A DNA stretch of 64,000 bases from the NCBI GenBank assembly GCA_947375185.1, contig CANCEU010000002.1, forward strand, positions 22,333-86,332, in the 5' to 3' direction. This stretch comes from Chitinophagaceae bacterium (GTDB lineage Bacteria; Bacteroidota; Bacteroidia; Chitinophagales; Chitinophagaceae). The notes beneath the pieces were generated by a model that was not told the origin of the DNA, did not search any database, and saw only the letters and a list, made by a program, of their open reading frames with translations. Position numbers and translations under genes: made by a program. Positions within the stretch are counted from its first letter, which is position 1; each line of letters opens with the position of its first letter. Positions 9,105 through 18,243 of this stretch are shown here, piece after piece.

Positions 9105-10421
9105 ATGCTATACCAATTTTTTTCATTTTTAGATAAGCATTTTAGTATACCAGGATTAGGGGTATTCCAATTTTTGACATCAAGAATTGCCATGTCAATT
9201 TTACTATCCTTATTTATTGCTACTGTTTTTGGTAAAAAAATGATTTTGTTTTTACAAAAAAAACAAATTGGAGAAACGGTTCGTGAATTAGGATTAGCGG
9301 GCGAACAACAAAAAAAGGGTACACCAACAATGGGTGGCATCATTATATTATTAAGTGTATTAATTCCTACTTTATTATTTGCCAACTTAGATAAAGTATA
9401 TATCAGATTAATGATACTTTGTACAGTTTGGTTGGGGGTAATTGGTTTCTTAGATGATTATTTTAAAATTCGTGCTCGTAAAGAAGCGCAAAATAAAGGA
9501 GAGGCGTATAAAAAACAAAACAGTGATGGGTTGGCCGGTCTTTCAAAAATCATTGGTCAAGTGGGTTTAGGAATTATTATCGGAGTTACGCTTTATTTTA
9601 GCAATGCAGTTACAGTTGAAAGAGAAATTGTGCCAAATACTGCAATTGCAGCGAGCTTGCAAAAGGGTGAGCATATTGCGAAAGATACCAATGTAATTGT
9701 TAGAAATGTGAATGGAGTAGAGCGAAGGTTTGTAAAAGTAAAGACACCCATTACAACCATTCCTTTTGTAAAGAATCATGAATTTAATTATTCAAAACTA
9801 GTAAGCTGGATGGGCCCAGGTGCTGAAAAGTATACTTGGATTGTTTATATACTAGTTGTAACATTTATCGTAACTGCTGTATCAAATGGTGCTAATATTA
9901 CAGATGGTTTAGACGGATTGGCTGCAGGAGTAAGTGCTATTATTGGTGCTGCTTTGGGCATATTTATTTATGTAAGTGGTAACTATGTTTTTGCAGATTA
10001 TCTAAATGTCATGTATATCCCAAATCTTGGTGAATTATCCATTTTTGTGGGTGCGTTTGTCGGAGGCTGCATTGGGTTCTTATGGTACAATGCTTATCCT
10101 GCGCAAGTGTTTATGGGGGATACAGGAAGTTTAGCCTTGGGTGGAATTATTGCGTCTTTGGCAATTATTGTACGTAAAGAATTATTGATACCTATTTTTT
10201 GTGGAGTGTTCTTGATTGAAAATTTAAGTGTGATTTTACAAGTGAGTTACTTTAAATATACTAAAAAGAAATATGGGGAAGGTCGTCGTATATTCTTGAT
10301 GAGTCCATTACACCATCATTATCAAAAGAAAGGTTTTCATGAAAGTAAGATTGCAGTTCGCTTTTGGATTATTACCATTTTGCTAGTAGTAGCATCTATA
10401 TTAACGCTTAAAACTCGATAA
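9105..10421 (+). CDS. mraY: Phospho-N-acetylmuramoyl-pentapeptide-transferase
   Basis: MraY makes lipid I from UDP-MurNAc-pentapeptide and undecaprenyl phosphate in the inner membrane. Motifs are GTPTMGG, the catalytic [20 protein letters not shown], the [11 protein letters not shown] loop and the C-terminal HHHYQKKG. I start at MLYQFFSF, 4 nt after the murE stop; the longer ORF-track start runs back into murE. At 438 residues it exceeds the ~360 of E. coli because of a ~70-residue hydrophilic insert between two TM helices (about residues 165-240), a form seen in Bacteroidetes MraY proteins. Confidence 0.97.
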   Translation: MLYQFFSFLDKHFSIPGLGVFQFLTSRIAMSILLSLFIATVFGKKMILFLQKKQIGETVRELGLAGEQQKKGTPTMGGIIILLSVLIPTLLFANLDKVYIRLMILCTVWLGVIGFLDDYFKIRARKEAQNKGEAYKKQNSDGLAGLSKIIGQVGLGIIIGVTLYFSNAVTVEREIVPNTAIAASLQKGEHIAKDTNVIVRNVNGVERRFVKVKTPITTIPFVKNHEFNYSKLVSWMGPGAEKYTWIVYILVVTFIVTAVSNGANITDGLDGLAAGVSAIIGAALGIFIYVSGNYVFADYLNVMYIPNLGELSIFVGAFVGGCIGFLWYNAYPAQVFMGDTGSLALGGIIASLAIIVRKELLIPIFCGVFLIENLSVILQVSYFKYTKKKYGEGRRIFLMSPLHHHYQKKGFHESKIAVRFWIITILLVVASILTLKTR

Positions 10422-10424
10422 AAA

Positions 10425-11765
10425 ATGGCAAAGAAATTAGTCATATTAGGAGCGGGGGAAAGTGGAATAGGTACTGCTTTATTAGCAAAGCAACAAGGGT
10501 ATGATGTATTCGTATCTGATGCAAGTGCTATTCAACCAAATTTTCAAAAAGAATTAGTCGAAAATCAAATTGAATTTGAATCAGGCATCCATAGTGAAGA
10601 AAGAATTTTGGCCGCGGATGAAGTAATGAAGAGTCCTGGTATTCCTGAAAAAAATGAAATGGTTAAAGCCATTCGTTCAAAAGGTATTCCCGTGATTAGT
10701 GAAATTGAATTTGGATACAGATACAAAGGGAAATCCAAAATTGCGGCTATTACGGGTAGTAATGGAAAGACAACAACCACATCCTTGTTATTTCATATTT
10801 GTCAAGTTGCTGAGCAGGATGCAGCAATGGTTGGAAATATTGGGTTCTCATTTGCAAGACAAATTGCGCAAGACCCAAAATCATTGTATGTAATTGAAGT
10901 AAGCTCTTTTCAATTAGATGACATAAAATACTTTAAGCCGGATATCGCAATATTATTAAATATTACTGAAGATCATTTAGACAGATATAATTATGAATTT
11001 GAACGCTATGTAAAAAGCAAATTTAGAATTATAGAAAATCAAACAGAGACAGATTGTTTCATTTATTGTATCGATGATGAAATAATTGTAAAACACTTAG
11101 CACTACTAACTTATAATACTAACCCACTACCATTCTCTATGAAACAAGAATTAAAAAAAGGAGGCTACATCAAAAACGATCAAATGATGTTGAAAATCCA
11201 AGAAGAACGCGTAACTATGAGCATTTATGATTTTGCTTTAAAAGGAAAGCATAATGCCTATAACACAATGGCTGCAAGTATTGCGGCTACAACTTTAGGA
11301 ATTAGAAAAGAAAAAATTCGTGAAGCAGTAAGTAATTTTCACAATCTTGAACATAGAATGGAATTTGTAGCAACTGTAAAAGGCGTTGATTTTATTAACG
11401 ATAGCAAAGCGACAAATGTAAATAGTACTTGGTATGCGCTAGAAAGCATGCAAAAGCCAACTATCCTAGTGCTAGGAGGAGTTGATAAAGGAAATGATTA
11501 CTCATTAATCGCCGAATTGGTTAAGGAAAAAGTAAAGGCGATTGTTTGCATGGGAACTGATAATAAAAAAATAATGGATTTCTTTAAGGGAATTGTTCCT
11601 GTTATTGTTGAAGCGGAAAGCGCAAGTAAAGCAGTGACAGCATCTTTTGATCTTGCTGAAAAAGGAGAAGTTGTTTTATTAAGTCCGGCTTGTGCAAGTT
11701 TTGACTTATTTAAAAATTATGAAGACAGAGGTCGTCAATTTAAAGCTGCAGTAAAAGAATTATAA
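10425..11765 (+). CDS. murD: UDP-N-acetylmuramoylalanine--D-glutamate ligase
   Basis: MurD attaches D-glutamate to UDP-MurNAc-L-alanine using ATP. The protein shows an N-terminal Rossmann-like domain (VILGAGESGIGTALLA), the P-loop TGSNGKTTTT, EVSSFQLDDI, the LNITEDHLDRY motif, and the C-terminal NDSKATN and LSPACASFD motifs. It is 446 residues, the normal length, and lies 3 nt after mraY and 2 nt before ftsW. Confidence 0.97.
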   Translation: MAKKLVILGAGESGIGTALLAKQQGYDVFVSDASAIQPNFQKELVENQIEFESGIHSEERILAADEVMKSPGIPEKNEMVKAIRSKGIPVISEIEFGYRYKGKSKIAAITGSNGKTTTTSLLFHICQVAEQDAAMVGNIGFSFARQIAQDPKSLYVIEVSSFQLDDIKYFKPDIAILLNITEDHLDRYNYEFERYVKSKFRIIENQTETDCFIYCIDDEIIVKHLALLTYNTNPLPFSMKQELKKGGYIKNDQMMLKIQEERVTMSIYDFALKGKHNAYNTMAASIAATTLGIRKEKIREAVSNFHNLEHRMEFVATVKGVDFINDSKATNVNSTWYALESMQKPTILVLGGVDKGNDYSLIAELVKEKVKAIVCMGTDNKKIMDFFKGIVPVIVEAESASKAVTASFDLAEKGEVVLLSPACASFDLFKNYEDRGRQFKAAVKEL

Positions 11766-11767
11766 TA

Positions 11768-13102
11768 ATGTTTAATCAAGTCAACGATAAGTTATTTTCT
11801 CAAATGCCTACTATCAGTGGCGTAAGAGAACACTTGGATCAAAGAACTAGAGGGGATAAATATATATGGGGGTTAGTAATTGTTTTGTCCCTAGTTTCTA
11901 TTTTGGTTGTATATAGTGCAACTGGGTCTTTAGCTTATAAATCGTTGGGCGGTAATACAAGTAAGTTTTTATTCAAGCAGGTTGGTTTTACGATGGTTGG
12001 TTTGGTTATTATTTTTGGATTACATCGTATTAATTATACCATGTTTTCAAGAATTGCGTCCATCCTTTATGCTATTTCCATTCCATTGTTAATTTATACT
12101 TTATTTTTTGGTGCAAAAATAAATGATGGTAGCAGATGGATTAAATTACCAATTATACATTTGACATTTCAAACGAGTGACTTGGCAAAACTGGCTTTGT
12201 TCATGTTTATATCTAGAACATTGAGTAAGAAGCAGGATGTTATTAAAGATTTCAAAAAAGGATATTTGCCAGTGATTATTCCGGTATTCCTAACTTGTTT
12301 ATTGATCATGCCAGCAAATTTATCTAATGCCTTATTAACTGGAGCTACCTCACTTTTATTAATGTTTATTGGACGTGTGAGTTTTAAACATATTGGGCTT
12401 ACCATTATGGTAGCAATGGTTCCTGTATTGATATTAATTAGTGTTGCAGTGGCTACTCATAAAACAGGAAAAACTAGTTCTGTAGATGAGGATAAGCCTG
12501 TAGTTGCAGAAAAGGGTAAAATATTTGTTCGGTTTAATACTTGGGTAAGTAGGATTCAAGATTTTATGTATCCGAATGAAAAGGAAGTGCCCTATCAAGT
12601 TCAGCAAGCAAAAATTGCAATTGCAAATGGCGGTATTTTTTTTGGCTTAGGACCGGGCAATAGTCGTCAAAGAAATTTTTTGCCACAAGCATACAACGAT
12701 TTTATATACTCTATTATTATTGAAGAGTATGGACTTGTTGGAGGTATATTTATCATGTTTGTATACCTGGTATTTTTATTCAGATGTATTCGAATATTTA
12801 GAAGATGTCCATATGCGTTTGGTGCTTTTCTTGCTTTGGGATTAAGTTTCACTTTAATTATTCAAGCTATTGCAAATATGGCTGTCAATGTGAATATTGT
12901 TCCAGTGACAGGGGTGACTTTACCATTAGTTAGCATGGGAGGTAGTTCATTTATATTTACTTGTTGTTCTATTGGTCTAATATTAAGTGTTGCAAGAAAT
13001 GTGGAGCAATTAGAGGGTAATGCGCCAGTAGAAACTGAAATTGAAGTTCCTGAAGAAGAAATAGTTGAATCTCAAAATAATCCAATTGCTACGAATGCCT
13101 AA
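11768..13102 (+). CDS. ftsW: Septal peptidoglycan glycosyltransferase FtsW
   Basis: This SEDS-family protein polymerises lipid II at the septum together with FtsI. The 444 residues hold about ten TM helices, with the first at about 36-55. Family motifs are GSRWIKLP and, near the end, NIVPVTGVTLPLVSMGGSS. The charged tail after about residue 420 is Glu-rich and cytoplasmic. FtsW rather than RodA is chosen because the gene lies between murD and murG. Its last 8 nt overlap murG. Confidence 0.95.
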   Translation: MFNQVNDKLFSQMPTISGVREHLDQRTRGDKYIWGLVIVLSLVSILVVYSATGSLAYKSLGGNTSKFLFKQVGFTMVGLVIIFGLHRINYTMFSRIASILYAISIPLLIYTLFFGAKINDGSRWIKLPIIHLTFQTSDLAKLALFMFISRTLSKKQDVIKDFKKGYLPVIIPVFLTCLLIMPANLSNALLTGATSLLLMFIGRVSFKHIGLTIMVAMVPVLILISVAVATHKTGKTSSVDEDKPVVAEKGKIFVRFNTWVSRIQDFMYPNEKEVPYQVQQAKIAIANGGIFFGLGPGNSRQRNFLPQAYNDFIYSIIIEEYGLVGGIFIMFVYLVFLFRCIRIFRRCPYAFGAFLALGLSFTLIIQAIANMAVNVNIVPVTGVTLPLVSMGGSSFIFTCCSIGLILSVARNVEQLEGNAPVETEIEVPEEEIVESQNNPIATNA

Positions 13103-14207
13103 TCCAATTCGCATAATCATTGCTGGTGGTGGTACGGGAGGACATATTTTCCCGGCAATTGCGGTAGCGCAGGCTATTGTAAAATTAGAACCGAATGCAG
13201 CAATATTATTTGTAGGTGCCAAAGGTAAAATGGAAATGGAAAAAGTGCCACAAGCTGGCTATGAAATTATTGGTTTAAATATTGCAGGATTAAACAGATC
13301 GAATATATTTAAAAATTGGAGTCTTCCATATAAGCTTATTGAAAGTTTTTTTCAGGTAAGAAATATTTTTAAACAATTTAAACCGGATGCTGTATTTGGC
13401 GTAGGAGGTTATTCAAGTTTTCCTGTTTTGAAATTTGCGCAGACTAAAAATATTCCCACTTTTATCCATGAGTCAAATGCTTTTGCTGGAAAATCAAACA
13501 TTTTACTTGGTCAAAATGCAACAATGGTTTTTACGGGAACAAAGGGAATGGAAAAATTCTTCCCTGCACATAAAATTATGGTTACAGGAAATCCTGTTCG
13601 AAAAAATATTATTGATGGTTTAAACACAAAAACGGCTTCCTTATTGAAATTTGGTTTGTTACCTGCTAGAAAAACTTTGTTAATTATTGGAGGAAGCCTA
13701 GGTGCGTCTTCAATCAATAAAGCGATCAAAGAAAACCTAGCAAAATTTGTTGAATTAGATGTCCAATTAATTTGGCAAACTGGAAAGCCAAACGCAAGTG
13801 ATTTTGTAGATGCTGCGTCAGGCTTTTCAAATGTTTATGTCAATTCATTTATAGATGACATGGGTGCAGCATACAATGCAGCTGATTTTGTTATTAGTCG
13901 ATCTGGCGCTATGGCAGTTGCAGAAATTTGCATTACTGAAAAGCCTTGTGTATTTGTTCCGTATCCTCATGCGGCAGAGGATCATCAAACATTTAATGCA
14001 ATGTCTTTGGTAAATGAAAGTGCCGCATTAATGGTGGCTGATAATGAAGTAGATGAAAAATTATTCTTAGCAATAAGTAAACTGGTAAAAGACGAAACCT
14101 TGTGTCATACAATGCAAGCAAAAATTAAATCTTTTGCTCGAATCGATGCCGATGAAGTAATAGCAAAAGCAATCATTAATAAAATAGAAATTACAAATAT
14201 CAAATAG
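13095..14207 (+). CDS. murG: UDP-GlcNAc:lipid I N-acetylglucosaminyltransferase
   Basis: MurG turns lipid I into lipid II on the inner face of the membrane. Motifs are the N-terminal GGGTGGHIFPAIAVA loop, GVGGYSSFPVL, HESNAFAGKSN, the second-domain GGSLGASSIN and the SRSGAMAVAEI/PYPHAAEDHQ donor site. I start at MPNPIRIIIAGG (ATG 13095), giving 370 residues, the family norm. The ORF-track start ten codons earlier lies deeper in ftsW and lacks family similarity. Confidence 0.97.
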   Translation: MPNPIRIIIAGGGTGGHIFPAIAVAQAIVKLEPNAAILFVGAKGKMEMEKVPQAGYEIIGLNIAGLNRSNIFKNWSLPYKLIESFFQVRNIFKQFKPDAVFGVGGYSSFPVLKFAQTKNIPTFIHESNAFAGKSNILLGQNATMVFTGTKGMEKFFPAHKIMVTGNPVRKNIIDGLNTKTASLLKFGLLPARKTLLIIGGSLGASSINKAIKENLAKFVELDVQLIWQTGKPNASDFVDAASGFSNVYVNSFIDDMGAAYNAADFVISRSGAMAVAEICITEKPCVFVPYPHAAEDHQTFNAMSLVNESAALMVADNEVDEKLFLAISKLVKDETLCHTMQAKIKSFARIDADEVIAKAIINKIEITNIK

Positions 14208-14208
14208 T

Positions 14209-15570
14209 ATGAATCCATTAACTAATATCAAGAACATCTATTTTATTGGCATTGGAGGCATTGGTATGAGTGCATTGGCAAGGTATTTTAATACCCAAGG
14301 GGTTGTTGTGTCAGGGTATGATAAAACGCCAACTACCTTAACGGATGATTTGGAAAAGGAAGGAATTAAAATACATTTTGAAGATGATGTAAACCAAATT
14401 GATAAGACGGCTACGGTGGTTGTTTATACACCTGCAATACCGGCTTCGCATCATGAATTGAATTATTGCAAGGATAATGGATATAATGTAGTTAAGAGAA
14501 GTGATGTATTGAATTGGATTACAGAAAATGCATTTACAATTGCTATTGCGGGTACGCATGGAAAAACAACTACAACTTCAATGACTGCTCATATTTTACG
14601 TCATACTGGATATGGATGTAATGCTTTTTTGGGTGGAATTGCATCTAATTATGGCACTAATTTTTGGAGTCATGAAAAAAACGTAGTAGTCGTAGAGGCG
14701 GACGAATATGATAGAAGTTTTTTAAAGCTTGCGCCGAATATTGCCGTTGTTACAGCGGTAGATCCTGACCACTTAGATATTTATGGAACACCTGAAGAGG
14801 TATTAAAGGCATTTGGACAGTTTACGGATAAAATTAAAAATGGAGGAACCCTCATTCAGAAATTTGGAACTGAATTTTTGGTAGATACAAGTAATAAAAA
14901 GGTATTCAGCTATGGATACAATAAGGATAATGCATCTTTTCATACGAGTAATTTAAAAGTGGTAGATGGTTCATATATTTTTGATATTGTTCATCCTGAT
15001 GGTGTGATGCATGATGTGGTATTAAATATGGGTGGGTTGCATAATGTTGAAAATGCAACAGCAGCAATTGCTATTGCACTTACACTTGGTATTGAAGAAA
15101 TTAAAATTAAGGATGCGGTAGCCGCATTTAATGGAGTAAAGCGTCGTTTTGAATACAAAGTAAAAAGGGATAATAAAGTATTGATAGACGACTATGCACA
15201 TCATCCCGAAGAATTAAATGCACTAATTGGTGGCGTGAGAAGTTTGTATCCTAACGAAAAAATGGTTCTTGTTTTTCAGCCTCATTTATATAGTCGTACT
15301 CAGGATCAGGCAACTGGTTTTATGGAAGTGATGGATAAGGCGGACGAAGTTATTTTACTTCCAATTTATCCAGCAAGAGAATTGCCAATTGAAGGTGTGA
15401 GTAGTGAAATGCTTTTGGAAGGAATGAAATTGAAAGCAAAAAAGGTTATGAGTAAGGACGAATTAATGCAATGGGCAGCGACAACAAATGATAAACTTAT
15501 TGTTATGGCTGGCGCTGGAGACATTGATGTTTGTATAACTAAAATTCAAGAAATATTTACCCAATTATAA
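14209..15570 (+). CDS. murC: UDP-N-acetylmuramate--L-alanine ligase
   Basis: MurC starts the pentapeptide by adding L-alanine to UDP-MurNAc. Motifs are the N-terminal GIGGIGMSALARYF, the P-loop AGTHGKTTTTSM, EADEYDRSFLKL, DPDHLDIY, the DDYAHHPEE loop and FQPHLYSRT. It is 453 residues, a normal length. The gene lies 1 nt after murG and overlaps the ftsQ-like gene by 1 nt. Confidence 0.97.
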   Translation: MNPLTNIKNIYFIGIGGIGMSALARYFNTQGVVVSGYDKTPTTLTDDLEKEGIKIHFEDDVNQIDKTATVVVYTPAIPASHHELNYCKDNGYNVVKRSDVLNWITENAFTIAIAGTHGKTTTTSMTAHILRHTGYGCNAFLGGIASNYGTNFWSHEKNVVVVEADEYDRSFLKLAPNIAVVTAVDPDHLDIYGTPEEVLKAFGQFTDKIKNGGTLIQKFGTEFLVDTSNKKVFSYGYNKDNASFHTSNLKVVDGSYIFDIVHPDGVMHDVVLNMGGLHNVENATAAIAIALTLGIEEIKIKDAVAAFNGVKRRFEYKVKRDNKVLIDDYAHHPEELNALIGGVRSLYPNEKMVLVFQPHLYSRTQDQATGFMEVMDKADEVILLPIYPARELPIEGVSSEMLLEGMKLKAKKVMSKDELMQWAATTNDKLIVMAGAGDIDVCITKIQEIFTQL

Positions 15571-16706
15571 TGAAGCGCTGGAAATATATATTAATAAGGA
15601 TTTTGTGGTCAATTGCAGCTATTGGGTTAGTTGTATTATTTGTTTTTGCTTGGAAAGCAAAAACAGTAAAAAAGTGTACTGCTATTCAAATTGAATTAAC
15701 GGGTAATACGAGTGGCTTTTTATTTATGGATGAAAAAGAGATACTTCGCTTTATAAATGAACAAGGTGTAAGTGTTGGTACACCAATAGGAAACATTAAT
15801 CTAACACAATTAGAAGGAGCTTTGGGTGCTACTAAATGGGTTGAGCGCGCTAATATTTTTATAGATAATCAACAACAATTGCAGGTGAAAATTGAGCAAA
15901 GATTGCCCGTAGCAAGAATATTTACTGCATCAGGCAATTCTTTCTATATTGATAAAACCGGTCAAAGATTGCCATTAAGACAGCTTTCAGTAATGCGTTT
16001 ACCTGTTTTTACAGGCTTCCCTTCGGATCAAGAAAAATTAGCAAATCCGGATAGCTTATTATTAAATGATATTTTAACATTTTCAAAAACAATTCAACAG
16101 GATAGTTTTTATCTAGCGCAAATTGCACAAGTGAATATTGCGCCCAATGGTGATTTCGAAATGGTGCCAACATTAGGGGATCACACTGTTTTATTTGGTT
16201 CTGTCGATAATTTACAAGACAAACTTAATAGGTTGTATACTTTTTATAAAAAAGTGTGGGTGTCTTCGGGCATCAATGCATACCATGTGTTGGATTTAAG
16301 ATTTGACCATCAAGTGGTTGCATTAAAAAAAGGAATTGAGCCCATTAAGTATGCACCAGGTGCTATGCCAGTAATTCAATTGCATGCTGTTTCGGATTCA
16401 AGTATAACTTCTGATTCAATTGTCAAAAAAATAATGCCAATTGAAGATGTTGTCTCTAAAGTAGATACGCCTGCAAAGTCAATAGTGAAAAAGGTTCCTG
16501 CTCCAATTTCTGCATCTAATGTCAAGCCAATTCTTAAGAATAAAGCTACTTCAACTACTAAAGTGCCAACTAAAAAAGTGGTTAAAGTAAATAGTAAAGA
16601 AAACATTAAAAAATTAAACAATAAATCGAATAATAAATCGTTAAATCAGGAGAAGAAGTCTGCAAAGGCATTAATGCCAAAGTCGACCACTTCCAACAAC
16701 AACTAA
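15570..16706 (+). CDS. ftsQ: FtsQ-like cell division protein
   Basis: A bitopic protein with a short basic N terminus, one TM helix (about residues 8-28), a POTRA-like start (about 38-105) and a beta-rich FtsQ domain to about 255. Position between murC and ftsA is the standard ftsQ place. The last ~110 residues form an extra Ser/Thr/Lys/Asn-rich tail, low in complexity and very basic (many KK and NNK runs). In the periplasm this tail could bind the anionic wall, which is inference. Sequence resemblance to E. coli FtsQ is weak, so the name rests mainly on order and topology. Confidence 0.87.
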   Translation: MKRWKYILIRILWSIAAIGLVVLFVFAWKAKTVKKCTAIQIELTGNTSGFLFMDEKEILRFINEQGVSVGTPIGNINLTQLEGALGATKWVERANIFIDNQQQLQVKIEQRLPVARIFTASGNSFYIDKTGQRLPLRQLSVMRLPVFTGFPSDQEKLANPDSLLLNDILTFSKTIQQDSFYLAQIAQVNIAPNGDFEMVPTLGDHTVLFGSVDNLQDKLNRLYTFYKKVWVSSGINAYHVLDLRFDHQVVALKKGIEPIKYAPGAMPVIQLHAVSDSSITSDSIVKKIMPIEDVVSKVDTPAKSIVKKVPAPISASNVKPILKNKATSTTKVPTKKVVKVNSKENIKKLNNKSNNKSLNQEKKSAKALMPKSTTSNNN

Positions 16707-16726
16707 ACAACTAAACAACTATAAAA

Positions 16727-18130
16727 ATGAGTCAGAATGATTCCCCTATAATCGTAGGTTTAGACATTGGTACTACCAAAATTGCTGCAATCGCAGGACG
16801 TAAAAACGAATTTGGTAAATTAGAAATCTTAGGATTTGGACGCGCCAACAGTAATGGTGTTCAACATGGCCAAGTTTTGAATATTGACCAAACGATCAAA
16901 GCAATTCAACAAGCTTTGGAAAATTGCCAAAAAAGCAATCCAAGTTTAGACATTAAGGAAGTTTATGTAGGTATCGCTGGTCACCATATCAAAAGTTTGC
17001 AAACGCGTGGTGATATGGTAAGACAAGATGCAGAAAATGAAATTCAAGCTTGGGAAATTGAGCAATTGATCAACAACCAAAAAAAGACTTTTATTCCTGC
17101 TGGGGATCAAATTATTGATGTCATTCCACAAGAGTTTCATGTTGACAATAATGCTAATATTAAAGAGCCAATTGGCGTAAATGGTGTAAAGGTTGGTGCA
17201 AACTTTTTGATATTAACGGGAGATAGAAATGCAATTCGTAACATTAATCGTTCGGTTGAAAGAAGCGGTTTAAAAACAAAGGACTTGGTATTGCAACCTT
17301 TGGCTTCGGCAAGTGCGGTTATGAGTGATGTGGATTTAGAAGCCGGTGTTGCTATTTTGGATATTGGTGGTGGTACAAGTGACCTTGCTGTATTTTATGA
17401 TGGAATTTTAAAGCATACTGCTGTTATACCTTTTGGCGGCGAAAATATTACGCATGACATTCGTATGGGATTAGGCGTATTGAAAAGTCAGGCTGAAGCG
17501 ATGAAAGTTCAGTTTGGTAGCGCATTAGCAAATGAAGCAAATGCAAATGCCTATGTTACTATTCCAGGACTTAAAGGAATGCCTGCAAAAGAAATCAGTG
17601 TAAAAAGTTTAGCTGGAATTATTCAGGCTAGAATGAGTGAGATATTAGATTTTGTTACTTACCACTTAAAGCAATTGGATTTAGATAGCAGATTGTTAAA
17701 CGGAGGAATCATTTTAACAGGGGGTGGTTCACAATTAAAGCATTTAATTCAATTGACTGAGTATACAACTGGCTTAAATGCTAGAGTAGGCTTACCAAAT
17801 GAGCATTTAGCTCCTAATCATATTGATGAATTAAAGAAGCCAATGTATTCAACATGTATCGGTTTAATCTTGAAAGGGTATAATGATTATGAACAAAACT
17901 ATAAGGTATTCGAAAATAACTTCAAGAAAGTGGAAGTTCCAAAAGAATTGACAGTTGAAATGGAGGCAGAAGAAATGGACCCGGCAGTAGAAATTGCCAT
18001 GGTAGGTGAGGACCAAAATACTGTAATAGATCCTGAATTAATCAAAAAAAGAAAGGAGAAATTCTGGGATAGATTTAAAACAAATTTGATCGAAATTTTT
18101 AGCGAAGATGAAGACCCATTATTGAAATAA
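16727..18130 (+). CDS. ftsA: Cell division protein FtsA
   Basis: FtsA is the actin-like membrane anchor of FtsZ. Motifs are phosphate 1 (VGLDIGTTKIAAI), the SHS2-type 1C domain around residues 85-165, phosphate 2 (ILDIGGGTSDLAVF) and the adenosine loop (ILTGGGSQLKHL). The C terminus FWDRFKTNLIEIF can form the amphipathic helix that binds the membrane, followed by an acidic end. At 467 residues it is a little longer than E. coli FtsA (420). It lies 20 nt after the ftsQ-like gene and 113 nt before ftsZ. Confidence 0.96.
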   Translation: MSQNDSPIIVGLDIGTTKIAAIAGRKNEFGKLEILGFGRANSNGVQHGQVLNIDQTIKAIQQALENCQKSNPSLDIKEVYVGIAGHHIKSLQTRGDMVRQDAENEIQAWEIEQLINNQKKTFIPAGDQIIDVIPQEFHVDNNANIKEPIGVNGVKVGANFLILTGDRNAIRNINRSVERSGLKTKDLVLQPLASASAVMSDVDLEAGVAILDIGGGTSDLAVFYDGILKHTAVIPFGGENITHDIRMGLGVLKSQAEAMKVQFGSALANEANANAYVTIPGLKGMPAKEISVKSLAGIIQARMSEILDFVTYHLKQLDLDSRLLNGGIILTGGGSQLKHLIQLTEYTTGLNARVGLPNEHLAPNHIDELKKPMYSTCIGLILKGYNDYEQNYKVFENNFKKVEVPKELTVEMEAEEMDPAVEIAMVGEDQNTVIDPELIKKRKEKFWDRFKTNLIEIFSEDEDPLLK

Positions 18131-18243
18131 TTATACACATTTTGTGGGTATAAAATTTCTACCTAAAAATTTGTAAATAGATTAATTTCGAGCATACTAA
18201 CCAACTAAGTTTCAACTAACTAACCCATTTAAAAAACAAAAGA

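Noticed and set aside
18131-18243. Clear promoter in the ftsA-ftsZ gap
   Set aside because: TTTG at 18141 with AAAATTTG, and TAATTTCG at 18183, are both imperfect matches. I do not list them as promoters.
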